From NCBI RefSeq assembly GCF_039542305.1, contig NZ_BAABHW010000001.1, forward strand, positions 310,001-374,000: a stretch of DNA of 64,000 nucleotides, in the 5' to 3' direction. How positions within the stretch are numbered: position 1 is the first letter of the stretch; the number at the start of each line of letters is the position of its first letter. The notes under the pieces are model-generated. The model saw only the letters and a program-made list of their open reading frames with translations. It made no database searches and had not been told where the DNA came from. Shown in pieces: positions 31,760 through 39,157 of this stretch. Source of the DNA: Roseibacterium beibuensis. Lineage in GTDB: Bacteria > Pseudomonadota > Alphaproteobacteria > Rhodobacterales > Rhodobacteraceae. A program made the translations under genes and the position numbers.

Positions 31760-32839
31760 TCAGGCAGCAGGTCCTTGAGGATCGAGACCGGGGGGCGGGG
31801 CCGCACTGGGCGGCACGAGGGCGAGCACTTTGAAGAGGTTTCCCATTTCCTCGGGGTGCGTCAACCGCCTGTGCGCGGCGACAAGCTGATCGCGCGCGGG
31901 GCCGGACAGGCCTTTGAGCAGCGTTTGCGCGCGCGGCGTGATCCCGAGTCGTTCCAGAAACACGCCTTGCGGGGTGAGGGTCGAGGGCACAGCCGGGTTT
32001 GCCGCCCGCGCCAAGGCACCAAAGGCGACATGGGCGGTCAGATCCGCGCCGCCCGGATCGGCAAGCGGATCGGCATAGGCGTGGCCCGCCATGGCCTGAA
32101 ATGTGTCGCCGATGCTGGCCCAGTCGCCGTAATCGATGATCAGGGCCGCCCCGCCAAAGGCTGCAACACGTCGCCCGATTTCACCCGCGATCGCTTCGCC
32201 CGCAGGGCACAACTCGACGATCTGGCCTTCGCGGACGTTGTGCAACCGCTCGCTCAAGGCCGCGACGGTTGACGGGGGCGACAGGCCCCAGATCAGGTTT
32301 TCGCCGTCGGCCCCGATCATGCGTTCATGCCAGCCATCCGCACCGCCGCGCTGGTATTGGCGGATCGGCAGCGCGTCGAAAAATTCGTTCGCAACCAGGA
32401 ACAGGGGGCCATCCGGCACGGTGGCAAGGGTCTCGTGCCAGTGTGGCGCAAAATCCGACAAGAGCCCCTCTTGCGCCGCGCGCAGCTTTGGGGAGGCTTC
32501 GACCAGGTGCAGTTGCATCGCCCCATGAAACCCGGGCACCGTGCGGGTTGCGCGCAGCGCATCCGCCATCAGCGTCCCTCGGCCCGGGCCCAGTTCGACG
32601 AGGTTGAATGGGGATGGCGCGCCTTGGTCCATCCAGACCTGCGCCAGCCACACCCCCAGCAATTCGCCGAACATCTGGCTGATCTCGGGCGCGGTGATGA
32701 AATCGCCCGCGCCGCCAAGCGGGTCGCCGGTGGTGTAGTAGCCATGTTCCGGATGGAGCAGGCATTCGGTCATGTAATCCGCAACGGTCATCGGGCCGGT
32801 GCGGGCGATCCGCTCGATCAGGCGGTCCTTCAGGGTCAT
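31760..32839 (-). CDS. MidA/NDUFAF7-like SAM-dependent methyltransferase
   Basis: A 359-residue class I methyltransferase. LLHPEHGYYTTGDPLGGAGD near residue 28 and NLVELGPGRGTLMADALRA near residue 80 (SAM-binding motif I) are family signatures, with NEFFDALPIRQYQ near 150. Mitochondrial NDUFAF7 dimethylates an arginine of complex I subunit NDUFS2; bacterial members may do the same for NuoD, which is inference. The ATG at 32839 overlaps the lgt stop by 4 bp; the frame continues upstream only as an lgt shadow. Confidence 0.92.
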   Translation of the reverse strand: MTLKDRLIERIARTGPMTVADYMTECLLHPEHGYYTTGDPLGGAGDFITAPEISQMFGELLGVWLAQVWMDQGAPSPFNLVELGPGRGTLMADALRATRTVPGFHGAMQLHLVEASPKLRAAQEGLLSDFAPHWHETLATVPDGPLFLVANEFFDALPIRQYQRGGADGWHERMIGADGENLIWGLSPPSTVAALSERLHNVREGQIVELCPAGEAIAGEIGRRVAAFGGAALIIDYGDWASIGDTFQAMAGHAYADPLADPGGADLTAHVAFGALARAANPAVPSTLTPQGVFLERLGITPRAQTLLKGLSGPARDQLVAAHRRLTHPEEMGNLFKVLALVPPSAAPPPGLDPQGPAA

Positions 32840-33744
32840 GCCGTGTGCCTGCGCCAGATCAGCCAAAGACCGGCAAGCATCATCGGGATGGTCAGGACCT
32901 GGCCCATCGTCAGGCCGAGCGATGGCCCGAATTGCAGCGCATATCCCAACGGGTTTCCGGGGCCTGCGAATTGCGCATCGGGCTGGCGAACGAACTCGAC
33001 CGCGAACCGGGACAGCCCGTAAATGACGAGGAACATGCCGGTCAGCGCGCCGGGGCGCTTCAGCCAGCCGCGCCGCCAGGCCAGCCACAACAGGATTGCC
33101 CCCATGATCAGCCCTTCGAGCACCGCCTCGTAGAGTTGCGAGGGGTGCCGCGCGCAGGCGAGGCCCCATGCGGTTTCGACCATGCCCTCTGGCGTCAGGC
33201 AGTCCTGCGCGGCCCGGCCGGGGAATACCACGGCCCAGGGCAGGTCACTGGGCCGCCCCCAAAGCTCGGCATTGATGAAATTCGCGATCCGCCCGAGGAA
33301 CAGGCCGATCGCGACCACCATCGCCATCGCGTCCGCCACTTGCAGCGGCGCGATGCCGTTGCGGCGGCACCAGATCCAGGCCGACAGCGTCACGCCCAGA
33401 AGGCCGCCGTGAAACGACATCCCCCCCTCCCAGATCCGCAGGATCGCAAGCGGATCGGACAGGTATCCGCCCGGCTGGTAGAACAGCACGTATCCAAAGC
33501 GCCCGCCGAGGATCACGCCGAGAACCACGGCCGTCAAAAGCCCTTCGACCTGGTCCGGGCGCATCGGGCTGGTATCGTGGGGCCAGAGCGTGGGGCGCTT
33601 GACCGCCTGCACGATCAGCCACCATCCCGCGGCAAGCCCGACGATATAGGCCAGTGCATACCAGCGCAGGGCAAAGGTGAACTCGCCGATGGTGATCGAG
33701 AAGATCTCGGGCGAAATCTCGGGGAAGAGGATCGCGAAGGGCAT
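32836..33744 (-). CDS. lgt: Prolipoprotein diacylglyceryl transferase
   Basis: Inner-membrane enzyme of 302 residues with about seven membrane segments that transfers diacylglycerol from phosphatidylglycerol to the lipobox cysteine of prolipoproteins. RWYALAYIVGLAAGWWL (containing the conserved Tyr near residue 24), GGMSFHGGLLGV (His near 109) and the signature GRIANFINAELWGRPSDLPW near residue 145 are all present. The ATG at 33744 gives the canonical MPFAILFPEISPEIF start. First gene of lgt-midA-pgeF, divergent from ubiK. Confidence 0.95.
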   Translation of the reverse strand: MPFAILFPEISPEIFSITIGEFTFALRWYALAYIVGLAAGWWLIVQAVKRPTLWPHDTSPMRPDQVEGLLTAVVLGVILGGRFGYVLFYQPGGYLSDPLAILRIWEGGMSFHGGLLGVTLSAWIWCRRNGIAPLQVADAMAMVVAIGLFLGRIANFINAELWGRPSDLPWAVVFPGRAAQDCLTPEGMVETAWGLACARHPSQLYEAVLEGLIMGAILLWLAWRRGWLKRPGALTGMFLVIYGLSRFAVEFVRQPDAQFAGPGNPLGYALQFGPSLGLTMGQVLTIPMMLAGLWLIWRRHTA

Positions 33745-33865
33745 TTGATCTCCGTCCGGGTGCTGGGTCGGGTGCAAGGGGTGGGGGCGACCTGCGTCGA
33801 AGTCAACCTTGATCGCTGACGCCAACCGGCCCATATCACGGGGAACGGATTACGGAGAGTGTGTG

Positions 33866-34111
33866 ATGCAGACCCGCAACAAGATCATGGAAGACATGAG
33901 CCAATTGATGACGAACGCCATGGGCGTGGCGCAGGGGGCCAAGGCCGAGGCCGAGACGGCGATGAAATCCATGATGGACCGCTGGCTGGCCGACCGGGAT
34001 TTCGTGACCCGCGAGGAATTCGAAGCCGTGCGCGCAATGGCGCAAAAGGCGCGCGAAGAGAACGAAGCCCTCAAGGCCCGCCTCGACGCGCTTGAAGGCG
34101 GCAAGGGGTAA
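33866..34111 (+). CDS. ubiK: UbiK family accessory factor (BMFP)
   Basis: An 81-residue protein with an N-terminal amphipathic region (MEDMSQLMTNAMGVAQGAK) and a C-terminal coiled coil (FVTREEFEAVRAMAQKAREE, NEALKARLDALE), the YqiC/UbiK layout. E. coli UbiK trimerises and assists ubiquinone synthesis under aerobic conditions, probably by membrane association. GGAGAG precedes the ATG at 33866, which is preferred over an upstream in-frame ATG at 33809. It is divergent from lgt and followed by a strong terminator. Confidence 0.9.
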   Translation: MQTRNKIMEDMSQLMTNAMGVAQGAKAEAETAMKSMMDRWLADRDFVTREEFEAVRAMAQKAREENEALKARLDALEGGKG

Positions 34112-34137
34112 GACCCGCGTTCACCACCGGAAACTGC

Positions 34138-34160
34138 AAGGGGCCTGCGGGCCCCTTTTT
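34138..34160 (+). terminator. ubiK terminator
   Basis: AAGGGGCC (34138-34145) pairs with GGCCCCTT (34150-34157), loop TGCG, followed by TTT. It is 27 bp after the ubiK stop; a textbook intrinsic terminator. Confidence 0.92.
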
Positions 34161-34267
34161 GCTGTCCCTTTGTCTCCAGCCCCCCGAGAGACCCAATTCC
34201 TGCCAACTTGGCATCCAAGTGTTGAGAGAAAGATCGAGACATCGCTTGGATCACTACGGGCTTCACA

Positions 34268-34960
34268 GTGGAAAACCTGCTTGTACTTGTCTCCGATCTC
34301 CCGGCCTGGACATGGGGTTTGGCGCTCGGGTCTCTGGCGGTTGGGGCTATCTTTTCCCTTCGCGCACGGTCGCACAGATCAAGAGGGCCTGTACCCTTGT
34401 CGGTCTCGCCGAGGGCGCGGGCCACATGTAAAAAGACAAGCCCGGTTCGCGCAGGCAAAACTGCGGCTCACCACCTGCCTGCCAAAGCTGGACTTGCCGT
34501 TGTGGATGCGATGCCAGTTGCGGCGCGGCCCGTTTTGAACCGCGCCGAAGACCGGCTCTTCGAACAACTCGATGATCTGGTCTCGACAAGCATCATGGGC
34601 CACAACCTGCTTGCACAGGTCTCGCTTGGCGAATTTCTGAGGATCCGGCGAAAGGGGCGAAGCTACGGAGAGTGGAAATCGGATTTCAATCGGGTCAACG
34701 CCAAGCGGGTTGATTTCCTGATCGTCGATCGCGATTGGAACCCGGTGCTGGTGATCGAGTATCAAGGGGCCGGACATTACGGGCCCGATGGCACCATCAA
34801 ACAAAAACGCGATGCCGAAAAGCGCGACGCGATCAAGCGCACCGCGTGCATGTCGGCTGGGATCGGCGTCATGGAAGTGATGCCGCAGGGTTTGACGGAG
34901 AGGCAAGAGGCCGAAATCAAAGCACTCTTTTATCCGCCGTCCTGGATTGCCGCCGAATAG
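34268..34960 (+). CDS. DUF2726 domain-containing membrane-anchored protein
   Basis: A 230-residue protein starting at GTG 34268. An N-terminal hydrophobic segment (WTWGLALGSLAVGAIFSL, residues ~14-31) is followed by a basic linker and, from about residue 92, a DUF2726 domain (RAEDRLFEQLDDLVS, KRVDFLIVDRDWNPVLVIEY). DUF2726 resembles restriction-endonuclease-like nuclease cores; the FLIV-D-9-VIEYQGAGH pattern fits the D-(E/Q)xK-like layout, but catalytic competence is not proven. Third-position GC is a little lower than in neighbours, as is the surrounding spacer. Start choice is uncertain because no strong ribosome binding site is visible. Confidence 0.78.
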   Translation: MENLLVLVSDLPAWTWGLALGSLAVGAIFSLRARSHRSRGPVPLSVSPRARATCKKTSPVRAGKTAAHHLPAKAGLAVVDAMPVAARPVLNRAEDRLFEQLDDLVSTSIMGHNLLAQVSLGEFLRIRRKGRSYGEWKSDFNRVNAKRVDFLIVDRDWNPVLVIEYQGAGHYGPDGTIKQKRDAEKRDAIKRTACMSAGIGVMEVMPQGLTERQEAEIKALFYPPSWIAAE

Positions 34961-35101
34961 GCGCGTGCAGTATCGCCATCTGTGGGCAAAGCCGCAGGCA
35001 CCCCAATATCTTGTGGGTAACCCGAATACTCGTGCCACACCCCCCTGTGCGTCACAAAAATTCTTCTTTACAGAAGTTCCAAGTCACCGCACCATATTTC
35101 G

Positions 35102-35213
35102 TAGGGGCCGGGAGTGGCCCGGCGACCCCTAGATAGGACACCCAGCCATTAGTGGGAGTCTTGGGATCGACAACCAAGGCCCTGCGTCGGCTGCCAAACG
35201 AGAGGCCTGGGCA
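35102..35213 (+). promoter_or_regulatory. Structured leader upstream of ybjN-proC (candidate cis-regulatory RNA)
   Basis: Hairpin 1: TAGGGG (35102-35107) with CCCCTA (35126-35131), continued by CCGGG/CCCGG. Hairpin 2: GACACCCA (35137-35144) with TGGGAGTC (35153-35160), one mismatch. CCAAG (35174-35178) can pair either upstream with CTTGG (35160-35164) or, as CCAAGGCC, downstream with GGCCTGGG (35204-35211), which covers part of the GAGAGG ribosome binding site. The two pairings exclude each other. No known riboswitch family is recognised. Confidence 0.45.
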
Positions 35214-35717
35214 ATGTCGCATTCCGAGCAGTATCTGGATATCGAGGAACTTCACCCCATCGACATCGTGGAGACGCTGGCCGCGCATCACGAATGGGAT
35301 TTCGACCGTATCGCCGATGACCAGATCGCCATGGCCATCGAGGGCCAGTGGCGCACCTATTCCGTTACGCTGGCCTGGTCCTCCTATGACGAAACGCTGC
35401 GGATGATCTGCACCTTCGACATGGACCCGCCCGAGGAAGGCAAGGCCAAGCTCTACGAGATGCTGAACCTCGTGAACGACCGGTGCTGGGCGGGGGCCTT
35501 CACCTGGTGGGGCGCGAACAAGCTGATGGTCTATCGCTACGGCCTCGTCCTCGCGGGCGACCAGTTGGCCAGCCCCGACCAGATCGCCTGCATGGTGGAA
35601 ACCGCCGTCCTGTCGGCGGAACGCTATTACCCGGCCTTCCAGCTGGCATTGTGGTCCGACCGCTCTGCCGAAGACGCCATGCAGGTCGCCATTGCAGAGG
35701 GCTACGGCCGCGCCTAA
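35214..35717 (+). CDS. YbjN domain-containing protein
   Basis: A 167-residue acidic cytoplasmic protein of the YbjN/TY3-like chaperone-fold family. RWCT-like features appear as EGQWRTYSVTLAWSSYDETL (residues ~43-62) and MICTFDMDPPEEGKAKLYE, with the later WWGANKLMVYRYGLVL. E. coli YbjN affects motility and stress phenotypes; the biochemical role is unknown. GAGAGG is 8 bp before the ATG. It is the first gene of a plus-strand run with proC and has an unusual structured leader. Confidence 0.88.
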   Translation: MSHSEQYLDIEELHPIDIVETLAAHHEWDFDRIADDQIAMAIEGQWRTYSVTLAWSSYDETLRMICTFDMDPPEEGKAKLYEMLNLVNDRCWAGAFTWWGANKLMVYRYGLVLAGDQLASPDQIACMVETAVLSAERYYPAFQLALWSDRSAEDAMQVAIAEGYGRA

Positions 35718-35752
35718 CCTCCCGCGGGCAGGAAACGCCCGAGGGAGAAGGC

Positions 35753-36565
35753 ATGTCATTTACCGAGATCGAGCGCCGCGGCCTTGTGATGCTGGGCTGC
35801 GGCAAGATGGGGTCGGCCATGTTGGCCGGATGGCTGAAACGGGGGCTTTCGCCCGATGCCGTCTTTGTCCTGGACCCAAACCCGTCCGACTGGCTGAAGG
35901 GCACCGGCGTTTCGATCAACGCGGACCTGCCGGACAGCCCCGCCGTCGCGCTCGTCGCGGTCAAACCACAGATGATGGGCGAGGCCCTGCCGCGCATGGC
36001 AGCCTTCGGTGGCGGCGAGACCTTGTTCATCTCGGTCGCCGCAGGCACGCCGATTGCCGCCTTCGAAGCCGCTTTGGGGGCAGGCACCCGGATCGTGCGG
36101 GCCATGCCCAACACGCCGGCCGCCGTGGGCAAGGGCATCACGGCGATCATCGGCAATGACGCCACCGGCGCCGATGATCTCGACACGGCAGAGGCACTCC
36201 TCTCCGCCATCGGGCAGGTGGTCCGACTGGAGACCGAGGACCAGATCGACGCCGTAACGGGCGTGTCCGGCTCGGGTCCGGCCTACGTCTTCTACATGAT
36301 CGACGCGCTTGCCGCGGCGGGCGAGGCCGAGGGTTTGCCCAAACCGCTGGCCATGCAATTGGCGAAGGCCACCGTGGCGGGGGCAGGGGCCCTGGCGGAA
36401 GAGGCCGGGGAAGCGCCGGAACAGCTTCGGATCAATGTCACGTCGCCCAATGGCACGACGCAAGCGGGGCTTGAGGTGCTGATGAATGACAACGCGGGCC
36501 TTGTGCCGTTGATGCGGGCCACGGTCGCCGCCGCCGCCAACCGCAGCCGGGAGTTGAAGGGATGA
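35753..36565 (+). CDS. proC: Pyrroline-5-carboxylate reductase
   Basis: A 270-residue cytoplasmic enzyme that reduces pyrroline-5-carboxylate to proline with NAD(P)H. The N-terminal Rossmann motif VMLGCGKMGSAMLAGWL (~residues 11-27) and the C-terminal signature GVSGSGPAYVFYMIDALAAA near residue 166 are clear. GGGAGAAGG precedes the ATG at 35753. It lies 35 bp after ybjN and overlaps the next gene by 4 bp, so the run ybjN-proC-csaA-hydroxyacid dehydrogenase is probably one operon. Confidence 0.95.
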   Translation: MSFTEIERRGLVMLGCGKMGSAMLAGWLKRGLSPDAVFVLDPNPSDWLKGTGVSINADLPDSPAVALVAVKPQMMGEALPRMAAFGGGETLFISVAAGTPIAAFEAALGAGTRIVRAMPNTPAAVGKGITAIIGNDATGADDLDTAEALLSAIGQVVRLETEDQIDAVTGVSGSGPAYVFYMIDALAAAGEAEGLPKPLAMQLAKATVAGAGALAEEAGEAPEQLRINVTSPNGTTQAGLEVLMNDNAGLVPLMRATVAAAANRSRELKG

Positions 36566-36903
36566 GTGACCTGATCGGCATCGACGATTTCCTCAAGGTC
36601 GATATCCGCGTGGGCACGGTGACCCGCGCCGAACCCTTCCCCGAGGCGCGCAAACCCGCGATCAAGCTGTGGGTCGATTACGGCCCCGGGATCGGCGAGA
36701 AGAAAAGCTCGGCCCAGATCACGGTGCACTACGCCCCCGAGGACCTGGTCGGGAAGAAGGTGCTGGGGGTGGTGAACTTCCCGCCGCGCCAGATCGGTCC
36801 CTTCATGTCCGAGGCGCTGGTCCTGGGCTTTCACGACGAGGATAACGCCGTTGTCCTTGCCATACCGGACAAGGACGTCCCCAACGGCGCGAGGCTTTGC
36901 TGA
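36562..36903 (+). CDS. CsaA-like tRNA-binding domain protein
   Basis: A 113-residue stand-alone OB-fold protein of the EMAP-II/Trbp111 class. DDFLKVDIRVGTVTRAEPFP (residues ~8-27), the conserved KSSAQIT and GVVNFPPRQIG and SEALVLGF are signatures. B. subtilis CsaA was described as a chaperone with export-related activity, and the fold binds tRNA; which applies here is not known. It overlaps proC by 4 bp and the next gene by one base (TGATG). Confidence 0.9.
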   Translation: MSDLIGIDDFLKVDIRVGTVTRAEPFPEARKPAIKLWVDYGPGIGEKKSSAQITVHYAPEDLVGKKVLGVVNFPPRQIGPFMSEALVLGFHDEDNAVVLAIPDKDVPNGARLC

Positions 36904-37853
36904 TGAAACTCCTGATCTCCCGCCGCCTGCCGGACAGCGTGATGGCCGATGCTGAGGATCGCTTTCACGTGACATGCCGCACGACGACCTTGCCGATGGA
37001 TCACGCGGAATGCGTTGCGGCGCTGCACGCCTACGATGTCATCCTTCCGACCCTGGGCGACGCTTTCACGGCCAGGGCCTTCGCCGAAGCCGGCGAGCCG
37101 CGCTGCAAGCTGCTGGCGAATTTCGGTGTCGGCTATAACCATATCGATGTGGCGGCTGCGCAGGCCGCCGGGATCGCGGTGACGAATACGCCCGGCGCGG
37201 TCACCGACGCGACCGCCGATATCGCCATGACCCTGATCCTCATGACCGCCCGCCGCGCGGGCGAGGGCGAGCGCCTCGTGCGGTCGGGCCAATGGACCGG
37301 CTGGCACCCGACGCAGATGCTGGGCCTCCATGTGACCGGCAAGACGGTCTGCGTGATCGGCATGGGCCGCATCGGTCAGGCCATCGCGCGGCGCTGCCAT
37401 TTCGGGTTTGGCTGCCGCATCGTCTATGTGAACCGCTCGGCCAAGGCGGTCGACTTTCCCGCCGAGCAGATGGACATGGCCGATGCGTTGGGCCAGGCCG
37501 ATATCGTCGTGCTGGCCACGCCGGGCGCCGCGGACACCCATCACCTGATCGGCGCCGAGGCCTTCGCTGCCATGCAGCCCCACGCGATCTTCGTGAATAT
37601 CAGCCGCGGCGATGTCGTCGACGAGGCGGCCCTCATCACCGCTCTGCAACAGGGCGCCTTGGCGGGCGCCGGCCTCGATGTCTATGAATTCGAGCCAAGG
37701 GTGCCGGATGCGCTCCTCGGGATGGAGAACGTGTGCCTGTTGCCCCATCTTGGGACGGCGGCACTGGAAGTGCGCGAATCCATGGGGCGGATGGCGCTGG
37801 ACAATGTCATCGCCCAGTCCGAAGGGCGCGCGCTGCCAAATCCAGTGGGCTGA
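36903..37853 (+). CDS. D-isomer-specific 2-hydroxyacid dehydrogenase (glyoxylate/hydroxypyruvate reductase type)
   Basis: A 316-residue cytoplasmic NAD(P)-dependent reductase. ANFGVGYNHIDV near residue 77, the Rossmann motif VIGMGRIGQAIARRC near residue 152, NISRGDVVDEAAL near 234 with the catalytic Arg, and LPHLGTAALEVRESM near 280 with the catalytic His are present. Length and motifs fit D-glycerate dehydrogenase/GhrB; the exact substrate is unproven. The ATG at 36903 overlaps the csaA stop by one base; a TTG two codons upstream is less likely. Repeat element C follows immediately. Confidence 0.92.
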   Translation: MKLLISRRLPDSVMADAEDRFHVTCRTTTLPMDHAECVAALHAYDVILPTLGDAFTARAFAEAGEPRCKLLANFGVGYNHIDVAAAQAAGIAVTNTPGAVTDATADIAMTLILMTARRAGEGERLVRSGQWTGWHPTQMLGLHVTGKTVCVIGMGRIGQAIARRCHFGFGCRIVYVNRSAKAVDFPAEQMDMADALGQADIVVLATPGAADTHHLIGAEAFAAMQPHAIFVNISRGDVVDEAALITALQQGALAGAGLDVYEFEPRVPDALLGMENVCLLPHLGTAALEVRESMGRMALDNVIAQSEGRALPNPVG

Positions 37854-37857
37854 CCTG

Positions 37858-37973
37858 CCCTTCATCTTGGCCAGAAAACTCCGGGGGTGAGGCCGCAGGC
37901 CGAGGGGGCAGCGCCCCCTTGCGCGGGCGTCAGCCCGCGCCACCGGGCGACGCGCGGAACGCGCGGCGCAACC
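37858..37973 (-). repeat. Convergent-spacer repeat element, copy C (minus orientation)
   Basis: It fills the spacer between the hydroxyacid dehydrogenase and tdk stops. On the minus strand it begins GGTTGCGCCG two bases after the tdk stop, contains CGTCGCCCGG, hairpins GCGCGGGC/GCCCGCGC and GGGGGC/GCCCCC, and ends GGCCAAGATGAAGGG. Module order equals copies A and B. The internal hairpin sequence differs but pairs perfectly. Confidence 0.8.
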
Positions 37974-37975
37974 CC

Positions 37976-38566
37976 TTATGCAGGGGTGCGGTCTTCGGTT
38001 GCCTCGCGGAAATGGCGGCGGCACAGGGCGACATAGCGGTCATTGCCGCCCACCTCGATCTGGTCGCCTTCCGTCAGGGCCTTGCCGTTCTCGTCGACGC
38101 GGATCACCATCGTGGCCTTCTTTCCGCAATGGCAGATCGTGCGGACTTCCCGCATCTCGTCGGCCAGCGCCAGAAGCGCGGCCGAGCCGGGAAACAACTC
38201 GCCACGGAAATCGACCCGCAGACCATACGCCATGACCGGCACATTCAGGTCGTCCACGGCCTGCGCCAGTTGCCAGACCTGGTCGCGGGTCATCCACTGC
38301 GCCTCGTCGATCAAGACACAGGCGCAGGGGCCTTGCTGCAGCCGCGCCGCGATCTTGGCAAAGAGGTCATCGTCCTTGGTGTAGGTATCGGCCTCGGCCT
38401 CGATCCCGATCCGGCTGCCGATCTTTCCCGCCCCCGCCCGGTCATCGAAGCTGGCGGTCAGAAGATAGGTCTGCATCCCGCGTTCATTGTAGTTGTAGGA
38501 CGCTTGCAGAAGCAGGGTCGATTTCCCCGCATTCATGGTGGAGTAGTGGAAATACAGCTTGGCCAT
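37976..38566 (-). CDS. tdk: Thymidine kinase
   Basis: A 196-residue type II thymidine kinase that salvages thymidine to dTMP. It shows the P-loop HYSTMNAGKSTLLLQASYNY (residues ~7-26), the Walker B VLIDEAQWMT near residue 86 and a zinc site with CHCGKKAT near 145 and LCRRHF near the C-terminus. The ATG at 38566 gives MAKLYFHYST, the normal start; the frame upstream is not conserved. It is divergent from the next gene, with element C downstream. Confidence 0.95.
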   Translation of the reverse strand: MAKLYFHYSTMNAGKSTLLLQASYNYNERGMQTYLLTASFDDRAGAGKIGSRIGIEAEADTYTKDDDLFAKIAARLQQGPCACVLIDEAQWMTRDQVWQLAQAVDDLNVPVMAYGLRVDFRGELFPGSAALLALADEMREVRTICHCGKKATMVIRVDENGKALTEGDQIEVGGNDRYVALCRRHFREATEDRTPA

Positions 38567-38661
38567 GGAGGGGGCTTGTGCCGCAGCCGGGCGTGCCCTG
38601 CAAGATTGACCCTGGCCGCCAAACGCGGTTTTGTGCGCCAAACCAGGGAACGGGGGCGGAT

Positions 38662-39135
38662 ATGGGCGACGCGGCCAAGGGCTATCTCAAGCGCCATACA
38701 GAACGCTTGATCAAGGATGTCGGCTACGCCGCCGCCTGCGAGTTGACGGGTCGGTCCAAGGCGACGCTTGGGCGCTATTTCTCGGAAGCCGAGGAGCATG
38801 CCGAACGCTTCATGCCGGTCGATGCTGTCGCGGCGCTCGAAGCCGCGTCCAGTTTCCCGCATGTCACCGCAGCCTTGGCCGAACTGAACGGCGGGCAGAT
38901 GAGCTATGGCGCGGACCGGCGCAACTCGGTGCGGGGCGAGGGCGAGGCCGGCGTGAATGCCAATGTCATCCGCCTCAGCCAGCGCTTCGCGATCCTGATG
39001 GCGGAATATCACCAGTCGATCGAGGATGGCGTGATCTCGGTCAACGAGGCGCGGCGCCTGCTGGAAGAAACCCTTGAGCTGCAGAAGGTTCTCGTCGAGA
39101 TGAAGCTCCGGCTCGAAGCCGAAAGCCGCAGCTAG
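38662..39135 (+). CDS. Hypothetical protein with HTH-like N-terminus
   Basis: A 157-residue soluble protein. Residues ~15-45 (LIKDVGYAAACELTGRSKAT, then LGRYF) look like a helix-turn-helix, followed by a Pro-containing stretch (FMPVDAVAALEAASSFPHVT) reminiscent of phage CII-like regulators, and a helical C-terminus (VNEARRLLEETLELQKVLVE) that may dimerise. I do not recognise the family with confidence. Start at 38662 is chosen because the HTH-like part follows directly; the open frame upstream overlaps the tdk promoter region. It could be a DNA-binding regulator, possibly phage-derived and domesticated, but no phage genes surround it. Confidence 0.65.
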   Translation: MGDAAKGYLKRHTERLIKDVGYAAACELTGRSKATLGRYFSEAEEHAERFMPVDAVAALEAASSFPHVTAALAELNGGQMSYGADRRNSVRGEGEAGVNANVIRLSQRFAILMAEYHQSIEDGVISVNEARRLLEETLELQKVLVEMKLRLEAESRS

Positions 39136-39157
39136 CCGAGTCGGTAAGCCAAAGACG

